Below are positions 59,601 to 64,000 of a stretch of 64,000 bases of DNA, piece after piece. The stretch comes from an uncultured bacterium (lineage in GTDB: Bacteria > Actinomycetota > Coriobacteriia > Coriobacteriales > Coriobacteriaceae): positions 113,960-177,959 of the forward strand of contig CAJMOF010000002.1 in NCBI GenBank assembly GCA_905215065.1, in the 5' to 3' direction. A program made the translations under genes and the position numbers. Under the pieces are notes generated by a model. That model saw only the letters and a list, made by a program, of their open reading frames with translations, did not search any database and was not told the DNA's origin. Every line of letters begins with the position of its first letter. The first letter of the stretch is position 1.

Positions 59601-59994
59601 GAGGCCGCTCGCCGCCATGCTCGCCCTCCTCTCCGCAGCGCTCCTTCTGGGCGGGAATGCCCTGCTCGACGCCGGCTGGGGGTCGGCGCTGCGCTCGATC
59701 GCCGACCGCGTGCTGCCCAACCCTGAGATCGCAATGTGGGCGCCCGCGCCCGAGTCCGGCAGTCACGCGAGCTCCTACGCCGACGCCACCGGGGCGGGGG
59801 CAAACTACGTCTACCTGGTGGACGCGGCGGACGACAGAGGCAATGTCCGAGAGCTCCAGCTCATCATCTTCGGGCGGGAGTCGGACGGCGAGGGCTGGCT
59901 CGAGATCGAGGCGCACGGCGGCTCGGGCGTGCGCTACCGCGTGTGCGACGCGGCCGAGGCGCCCGCGGCTGCGCGCAGGGTTCTGGACCGCTGA
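59593..59994 (+). CDS. Small secreted or membrane-anchored protein, YxeA-like (DUF1093)
   Basis: The 133-aa protein has a hydrophobic N-terminal signal or anchor (about 4-28) and an exported domain with NYVYLVDAADDRGNVRELQLIIF and GWLEIEAHGGSGVRYRV, resembling the YxeA/DUF1093 family, whose genes sit beside peptide-sensing ABC transporter and two-component genes in Bacillus (yxdJKLM-yxeA). The resemblance is by pattern and context and is moderate. It overlaps permease 2 and precedes the response regulator by 45 nt. It may modulate sensing or resistance. Confidence 0.6.
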   Translation: MRRRPLAAMLALLSAALLLGGNALLDAGWGSALRSIADRVLPNPEIAMWAPAPESGSHASSYADATGAGANYVYLVDAADDRGNVRELQLIIFGRESDGEGWLEIEAHGGSGVRYRVCDAAEAPAAARRVLDR

Positions 59995-60012
59995 GTGCGG
60001 CGCTAGTACAAT
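59984..60012 (+). promoter_or_regulatory. Putative promoter for the two-component genes
   Basis: TGGACC (59984-59989), 17-nt spacer, TACAAT (60007-60012), 28 nt upstream of the response regulator start. Confidence 0.45.
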
Positions 60013-60039
60013 TCCGACGAGAGTTTCAGGAGGCCTAAC

Positions 60040-60702
60040 ATGGCGAGGATACTGGCAGTGGATGATGAACGGGCGATCCTCGACGCGCTCGCGCGCGTCC
60101 TCGGCCGCGACGGCCATGAGGTCGTCAGGGCGGCGGACCCGACGGCGGTCCCGGGGATGGACCTCTCGCGCTTCGACCTCGTGCTCTGCGACGTCATGAT
60201 GCCGGGGCTCGACGGCTTCGAGCTCGTGCGGCAGATCCGCCCGGACTTCGACGGCCCCATCGTCTTCCTGACCGCGCGCGTGGCCGAGGAGGATGCCGTG
60301 GCCGCCTACGGCCTGGGCGCCGACGACTACGTCCGCAAGCCCTTCGGGGCCGCGGAGCTGCGCGCCAAGGTTGCGGCCCATCTACGCCGTGAGCGCCGGC
60401 CGCGCTCGCACGCCCTCTCCTTCGGGGAGGTGCGGATCGACCTCGGGGCGCGCGGCCTCGCCGTGGGCGACAAGGCCGTGCCGCTCACGCCCACCGAGTA
60501 CGCCATCTGCGAGTACCTCGCCCGCCACCCCGGGCAGGTCATGAGCCGCGCGCAGATACGCGTGGCGGTGCTCGGCTGGGAGAGCGACGCCGACGACGCG
60601 GCCATATCCATGCAGGTCAGCCGCGCCCGGAGGAAACTCTCCGAGGCCGGCGCCGATCCGATCGCGACCGTCTGGGGGATGGGGTACAAGTGGCAGCTCT
60701 GA
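60040..60702 (+). CDS. OmpR-family response regulator
   Basis: The 220-aa protein has a receiver domain (ILAVDDERAILDAL; phospho-acceptor Asp51 in LVLCDVMMPGLDG; VFLTAR; DDYVRKPF) and a C-terminal winged helix (LSFGEVRIDLGARGL to VWGMGYKWQL). CAGGAGG precedes the ATG. It overlaps the kinase gene by 13 nt. Close to the immunity-type ABC genes, it probably controls them in response to a peptide or envelope stress, as NisRK/SpaRK and BceRS systems do; that is inferred. Confidence 0.93.
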   Translation: MARILAVDDERAILDALARVLGRDGHEVVRAADPTAVPGMDLSRFDLVLCDVMMPGLDGFELVRQIRPDFDGPIVFLTARVAEEDAVAAYGLGADDYVRKPFGAAELRAKVAAHLRRERRPRSHALSFGEVRIDLGARGLAVGDKAVPLTPTEYAICEYLARHPGQVMSRAQIRVAVLGWESDADDAAISMQVSRARRKLSEAGADPIATVWGMGYKWQL

Positions 60703-62126
60703 GGATCGGGGCGCGAGGTCGCGGGGGCATGCCGCTCTCCTTCGTCATCGCGCGCTACTTCGCCTACGCGTTCGCGGCGGTCGCCACGGCGTGGCTCGCC
60801 TCGTTCATGGTGCTCTCCGCGGCGATCAACGCGGGCCTCGTCTACGAGGCAAGCTGGGGGCCGGCCAATGCGCGCGAGGTCGCGGGGGGCCTGGCACGCG
60901 ACGGCGTCTGTGGGCAGCAGGACGTGCCGACGGCGTACCGCTACCTCATCCTGAACAAGGACGGATACGTGCTGATGACAGACCTCGAGGGCACGCGGCT
61001 CGAGGACGCGACGGAAATGGCCCGTACGGCACTCGCCGCGGATCCGGGCACAGTGGAGATCGAGGGCGGTGGTTCGGGCCTCACCTACGCCGCGTTCCCG
61101 CTCAAGGGCGGCGGGGCCTGCGCACTCGTCAGCGAGTACCTGCCGCAGTGGGTCTCGCGCGACCTCGCCGGCCTGCTTCCCAACCCGCAGAACCTCATGC
61201 TCGTCGGCGCCGCTGTGGGAAGCGCGCTCGCGCTTGCGCTCGTGGCGCGCCGTGCGAGCCGCGTGATCTCGCGCAAGATGGCGCCGCTCGCGGAGGCGGC
61301 GGGGCGCGTCGGCGCGGGGGAGCTCGACTTCGCGGTCGGCAGCACCAACGTGCGTGAGGTGAACGACGTCCTCGCCGCGATGGACGCCATGCGGGCCTCC
61401 CTCGCCGAGTCGCTCGAGGCCCGCTGGGCCGCGGAGCGGGGGCAGCGCGAGCAGATGGCGTCGCTCGCCCACGACCTCAAGACGCCGCTCACCGTGCTGC
61501 GCGCCAACGCCGACTTCGTGGCGGAGGAGCTGGAAGACGAGAATGACAGCGACCTCTCGGCCGCCGCGCGCGACATAGCCGGCGGTGTCGAAAGGCTCGA
61601 CGGCTACGTGCGCCTGCTCATCGAGGCCTCGCGCGGGTCCGGCGGGGCGGAGAGGGCCCCCATGCGGCCGGCCGAGCTCTGCGAACAGGTCCTCGCCGAG
61701 GCCGCCCAGATCGCCCGGGCGCGAGGCGTGACGCTCGACGCGGCCACGGGCCCCGCTGTCGCGGGCGCGCCCGAGGCCCCGCTCGACCGAACCGCCCTGG
61801 CGCGAGCCGCCGCGAACCTCGTGGCCAACGCCGCCGAGCACGCGCACTCGCGCGTGGCGGTCTCCTGCGACGTCGCGGGCGGACACCTCGTCATCGAGGT
61901 GGCCGACGACGGACCGGGCTTTTCTCCCGCCGCCCTCGAACGCGGCTGCGAGCGCCTCTTCACAGACGACTCGTCCCGCTCCTCGCGCGACGGAGGCCGC
62001 CACTACGGGCTCGGCCTCCACGTCGCCTCCGAGGCCGCGAGCGCCCACGGGGGCTCCGTCTCGCTCGCCAACAGCCCCTCGGGCGGCGCGGTGGTCACCA
62101 TCGCGGTCTCCCTGTGCGGGATCTGA
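60690..62126 (+). CDS. Sensor histidine kinase
   Basis: The 478-aa protein has a transmembrane helix (about 17-42), an extracytoplasmic sensor (45-155), a second helix (about 168-188), HAMP (about 190-240), a phospho-acceptor His261 in MASLAHDLKTPLTVLRAN, and a catalytic domain with NLVANAAEHA (N box), VADDGPGFS (G1) and GRHYGLGLHVASEAA (G2). The sensor is moderate in size, unlike the minimal loop of BceS kinases. The GTG start lies inside the regulator gene. No terminator is evident after it. Confidence 0.93.
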   Translation: MAALRIGARGRGGMPLSFVIARYFAYAFAAVATAWLASFMVLSAAINAGLVYEASWGPANAREVAGGLARDGVCGQQDVPTAYRYLILNKDGYVLMTDLEGTRLEDATEMARTALAADPGTVEIEGGGSGLTYAAFPLKGGGACALVSEYLPQWVSRDLAGLLPNPQNLMLVGAAVGSALALALVARRASRVISRKMAPLAEAAGRVGAGELDFAVGSTNVREVNDVLAAMDAMRASLAESLEARWAAERGQREQMASLAHDLKTPLTVLRANADFVAEELEDENDSDLSAAARDIAGGVERLDGYVRLLIEASRGSGGAERAPMRPAELCEQVLAEAAQIARARGVTLDAATGPAVAGAPEAPLDRTALARAAANLVANAAEHAHSRVAVSCDVAGGHLVIEVADDGPGFSPAALERGCERLFTDDSSRSSRDGGRHYGLGLHVASEAASAHGGSVSLANSPSGGAVVTIAVSLCGI

Positions 62127-62138
62127 CGAATCAGGCCC

Positions 62139-62333
62139 TCACACTGGCATGCCTCGCAACCAAACGCCTCCCGGATAATTCATGAGGCCGTACTCGTATT
62201 CGAGCCTGTATATCTCCGCGGCGAGGGCCTCCGTCATGTAGAAGGTTTTCGTGCGGCCCGTCGACTTCGCCAGGTGGTTGTACCTGTTCGAGAGGTCCTC
62301 GGGGATTCTCAGGACTGCGGTGGCGGTTGCCAT
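62139..62333 (-). CDS. Ribbon-helix-helix DNA-binding protein (RelB/DUF6290-like antitoxin), orphan
   Basis: The 64-aa protein begins MATATAVLRIPEDLSNRYNHLAKSTGRTKTFYMTEAL, a classic MetJ/Arc strand-helix-helix fold, then AAEIYRLEYEYGLMNYP and a short tail. GGGAGG lies just before the ATG at 62333 on this strand, and a near-perfect palindrome lies 20 nt further upstream, as for autoregulating antitoxins. No toxin gene follows: the next DNA on this strand is the antisense of the kinase gene. It may be an orphan antitoxin or a small regulator. Confidence 0.75.
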   Translation of the reverse strand: MATATAVLRIPEDLSNRYNHLAKSTGRTKTFYMTEALAAEIYRLEYEYGLMNYPGGVWLRGMPV

Positions 62334-62352
62334 GATGCACCTCCCGGTTAGA

Positions 62353-62370
62353 TGCAATACGTGTATTACA
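62353..62370. promoter_or_regulatory. Palindromic operator candidate of the RHH gene
   Basis: TGcAATACGTGTATTaCA: an 18-bp palindrome with one mismatched pair (lower case), directly upstream of the RHH gene. Confidence 0.6.
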
Positions 62371-62700
62371 TTCTGTCACATCACCCGCACCGGCGTACGG
62401 CCGCATCTGCTCTTTTACCTTACATTATGTCAACCGGCCCATGGTCGGCTTATTCAGCCGGATTAAATCAAGCATTAAATCAATCCAGACCTATAAGGGG
62501 CGGTGGAAATCCATTGAGGAATGAGGGCGCCGTCCCTAGGTCGGCTCCTCGATGGCCGCGGCTGAATTTCCCTGCCATCGTCTGCGTGGGTTCCGGCACG
62601 GGGTTCTGGCACTGCTCGAGTGGGGCACAAGGCTCGGCTGTCGGTCGTGCCGGACGGCATACGTTTTGAGACCGGCAAGCTGTTGCCGGCTCGAGGACAG

Positions 62701-62720
62701 CGGCCCGGTGCACCGGGCCG
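62701..62720. repeat. Perfect 20-bp palindrome
   Basis: CGGCCCGGTGCACCGGGCCG reads the same on both strands. A smaller CCGGCAA/TTGCCGG stem lies just before it at 62672-62689. Confidence 0.7.
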
Positions 62721-62840
62721 ATCGATAGAGGACTCTGGTTCACAGCGCAGTTTCTTGGGGCTCGCATATATAGGAAGACTTGATCGGCAATCGATTTTAA
62801 TGAAGCCGACAGCGCATGTCAGAGCTTTCAACAAACCGCT

Positions 62841-62879
62841 GGTAAATCCGTGTACCAAAAATTGGTACACGGATTTACC
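62841..62879. repeat. Perfect 18-bp hairpin with 3-nt loop
   Basis: Arms 62841-62858 and 62862-62879 are exactly complementary with an AAA loop. No T-tract follows on either strand, so it is not a standard terminator. Confidence 0.85.
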
Positions 62880-62958
62880 TGCGATGTTCATGCTTGGTCA
62901 AAAGCCCATCAAGCGATATATTCATTATTTTAATGCGCGCGCCTGAGCTTTTGGCTGA

Positions 62959-63138
62959 AGTGGCAGTCCGACCGCCGGCAGGCGGCCACGCTATGTCCAA
63001 AGGCCACGCCTACTCCCAGTGCCCGGCTACGTCGACGACCCAGTGCTGCCCGTCGAGTTCCTGCCGCAGGGCTACATCAGGGACGTCTTATTGGGGGACG
63101 ACCACATGGAACCCCGGGAGATCAAGCTGTACGGCTGA
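62959..63138 (+). pseudogene. Possible 3' remnant of a protein-coding gene
   Basis: After a stop at 62956-62958 one frame stays open to a TGA at 63136-63138, with no start codon or ribosome-binding site. Its end, GYVDDPVLPVEFLPQGYIRD then EPREIKLYG, has natural-looking protein composition, in contrast to the other frames. I do not recognise the family. It may be the tail of a deleted gene or chance. Confidence 0.3.
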
Positions 63139-63197
63139 TCCATCCGTCAACAACATGTCAAAGCCCCAAACCCAACAGGATCGCGAACGAGGGGATG

Positions 63198-63238
63198 AAT
63201 TGACCGCCCGGGTATTTGCGCCCGGGCGGTCAATTTTA
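63198..63238 (+). terminator. Strong intrinsic terminator
   Basis: Perfect 15-bp stem (63198-63212 with 63221-63235; core GACCGCCCGGG / CCCGGGCGGTC), 8-nt loop, running into TTTT. It has no intact gene directly before it; it may belong to the remnant at 62959-63138. Confidence 0.85.
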
Positions 63239-63365
63239 TCAACCATGGGTGCGATTCTGTGAGGCCATTTTTCTGGCATCCGCCGTTTGCTCCGGTCTCA
63301 ACGCACCCATCGACCGTTCAGTTATCTTTGCGAACGCGACCACGTGCGCATTTGTCGAACAATCA

Positions 63366-63508
63366 AATGTCCGACAATGTCTGACGGAGCTGTCAGACAT
63401 TCACGCACGAACAGGTGAGCTTCGCGAGCGATTGTAGGCAACTAGTAGCCCCAGCTGCGTCTTTAGCGCAGGTTCGACGTCTGACATCTTGAATGTCTGA
63501 CGTCGAAC
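63366..63508. repeat. Cluster of AATGTCTGAC repeats in direct and inverted orientation
   Basis: AATGTCCGAC (63366-63375) is followed directly by AATGTCTGAC (63376-63385) and inverted GTCAGACATT (63392-63401). A larger palindrome at 63472-63487 / 63493-63508 (one mismatch) again contains TCTGACAT and ATGTCTGAC. Looks like a multi-site operator or iteron-like array. Confidence 0.75.
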
Positions 63509-63880
63509 GAAGCTGGTTGATAACAAGCAGGTGGAATAAACATGGTGCCCGACACCTCTCGCGCAATCGGCGCGCGGCAAGGGTCTGGCCCATCTCATAT
63601 GTTGCCAACGCTAACGGTGAACCTGAGCGCCCGGGCACATTCTTTGTTGGCTGAATCCGGCATAGCAACTAGCGGAAGGCATCATCGAAGGAGTGTGCTG
63701 GAAAGCACCCGTCTCCTTAACTGTTAGAAATGCAAGTTAATAATCTATGTGGTCAATATAATACCGTTGAACCAGCGTATCGATACCGCTCAGCCATTCG
63801 CCTCGCCCCCGTCGCACGTATCTTCATCCGGTCTGTTACTTTTAATCTAACGATTCTTTGAGGAACGTAGGTGCTTCCAA

Positions 63881-64000
63881 ATGTACTGTCGACTTCTTCT
63901 CAAACTGATCCTAAGAGACAGGGCCGCATGGATTTGTACGCTCGTTCTCGCTGCAGCCTTTTCCGTCCCCATTGCGTTCAATTCACCCATCTACGGGCCC
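63881..64000 (+). CDS. N-terminus of a membrane protein, probable ABC-type permease, cut by window end
   Basis: An ATG at 63881 opens a frame that runs off the window (40 codons): MYCRLLLKLILRDRAAWICT, then a hydrophobic helix LVLAAAFSVPIAF. The pattern of a short basic N-terminus followed by a first transmembrane helix is typical of FtsX/MacB-like ABC permeases, but 40 residues cannot prove it. AGGTG at 63869-63873 is the likely ribosome-binding site. The codon use is less GC-rich than in the module at 57-62 kb. Confidence 0.5.
   Translation, partial: MYCRLLLKLILRDRAAWICTLVLAAAFSVPIAFNSPIYGP

Larger units (their letters stand above)
62378..63880. other. 1.5-kb gene-poor tract with palindromes and repeats
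   Basis: No open frame here has a convincing start, codon use or recognised product. The tract holds several palindromes (62701-62720, 62841-62879), a terminator (63198-63238), a 10-mer repeat cluster (63366-63508) and a possible gene remnant (62959-63138). It looks like degraded or accessory DNA between two membrane-transport modules. Confidence 0.6.

Noticed and set aside
62475..62891. 138-codon minus-strand frame and overlapping 108-codon plus-strand frame (62620-62946)
   Set aside because: Both run through palindromes, lack ribosome-binding sites and have no recognisable protein features; mutual overlap means at most one could be real.
62894..63262. 122-codon plus-strand frame
   Set aside because: Composition (Ser/Cys/Thr runs) looks like an out-of-frame reading; another frame at 62959-63138 looks more protein-like, and the frame crosses a terminator.
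63542..63727. 61-codon plus-strand frame beginning MVPDTSRAIG
   Set aside because: No ribosome-binding site, no known motif, ends without context; considered chance.
1..64000. tRNA, rRNA, tmRNA genes or insertion sequences
   Set aside because: I looked for cloverleaf-type sequences, conserved rRNA segments and transposase motifs in the intergenic regions and saw none; a covariance-model scan would be decisive.

Overview
The window looks like part of the chromosome of a Coriobacteriia gut actinobacterium, most like Collinsella. Evidence: high GC with strong third-position GC bias, an actinobacterial integration host factor (mihF) next to gmk-rpoZ, an RNase Y/SpoVS/MiaB/MiaA/HflX run, an FHA-MerR-phosphatidyltransferase trio as in other actinobacteria, and Gram-positive LexA boxes (GAAC-N4-GTTC). 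This assignment rests on gene content and style only. No tRNA, rRNA, CRISPR array or intact insertion sequence was seen.

Layout. 1-5113: pyrimidine operon pyrR(partial)-pyrB-pyrC-pyrK-pyrD-pyrF, tightly overlapped; pyrE is not here. 5353-7763: mihF-gmk-rpoZ-thiI. 7977-12031: competence genes comEA-comEC, then holA. 12165-16622: rpsT, lepA, dus, hemW. 16681-24021: two dnaJ genes (one with membrane segments), mtaB, phoH, ybeY, dgkA, era, recO. 24159-26833: rpsO and pnp. 26884-27285: a pair of long palindromic elements. 27474-36526: rnj, ftsK, a RodZ-like gene, yajQ, rimO, pgsA, cinA. 36725-38636: SOS-controlled recA, then recX. 38894-45565: rny, a GHKL ATPase, spoVS, miaB, miaA, hflX. 45550-47511: an acyltransferase-like membrane protein and lexA (both minus), with a divergent LysM/membrane gene resembling the SOS division inhibitor yneA. 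47563-48454: nrdR and dut. 48470-48834: a second pair of long palindromic elements. 48848-56893: glycosyltransferase (-), trxB, DUF1836 regulator, degV (-), NlpC/P60 hydrolase (-), apt (-), MerR (-), FHA (-), pgsA-like (-).

From about 57.2 to 62.1 kb the DNA becomes visibly more GC-rich and carries one accessory module: ABC ATPase, two permeases, a small secreted protein, an OmpR response regulator and a histidine kinase. It resembles a lantibiotic/antimicrobial-peptide immunity set without biosynthetic genes. From 62.1 to 63.9 kb there is an orphan ribbon-helix-helix protein and about 1.5 kb of gene-poor DNA full of palindromes and a repeated 10-mer. The window ends inside the first codons of another apparent membrane/permease gene.

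Functional themes: RNA turnover (pnp, rnj, rny, ybeY), tRNA/ribosome modification (thiI, dus, mtaB, rimO, miaA, miaB), ribosome assembly and rescue GTPases (era, lepA, hflX), SOS response (recA, recX, lexA, yneA-like) and nucleotide supply (pyr genes, gmk, dut, nrdR, apt). The most novel-looking material is non-coding: two unrelated families of palindromic elements, each present as an inverted pair, with a conserved core and copy-specific near-perfect arms of 29-36 bp. Compensatory changes in the cores indicate selection on structure.
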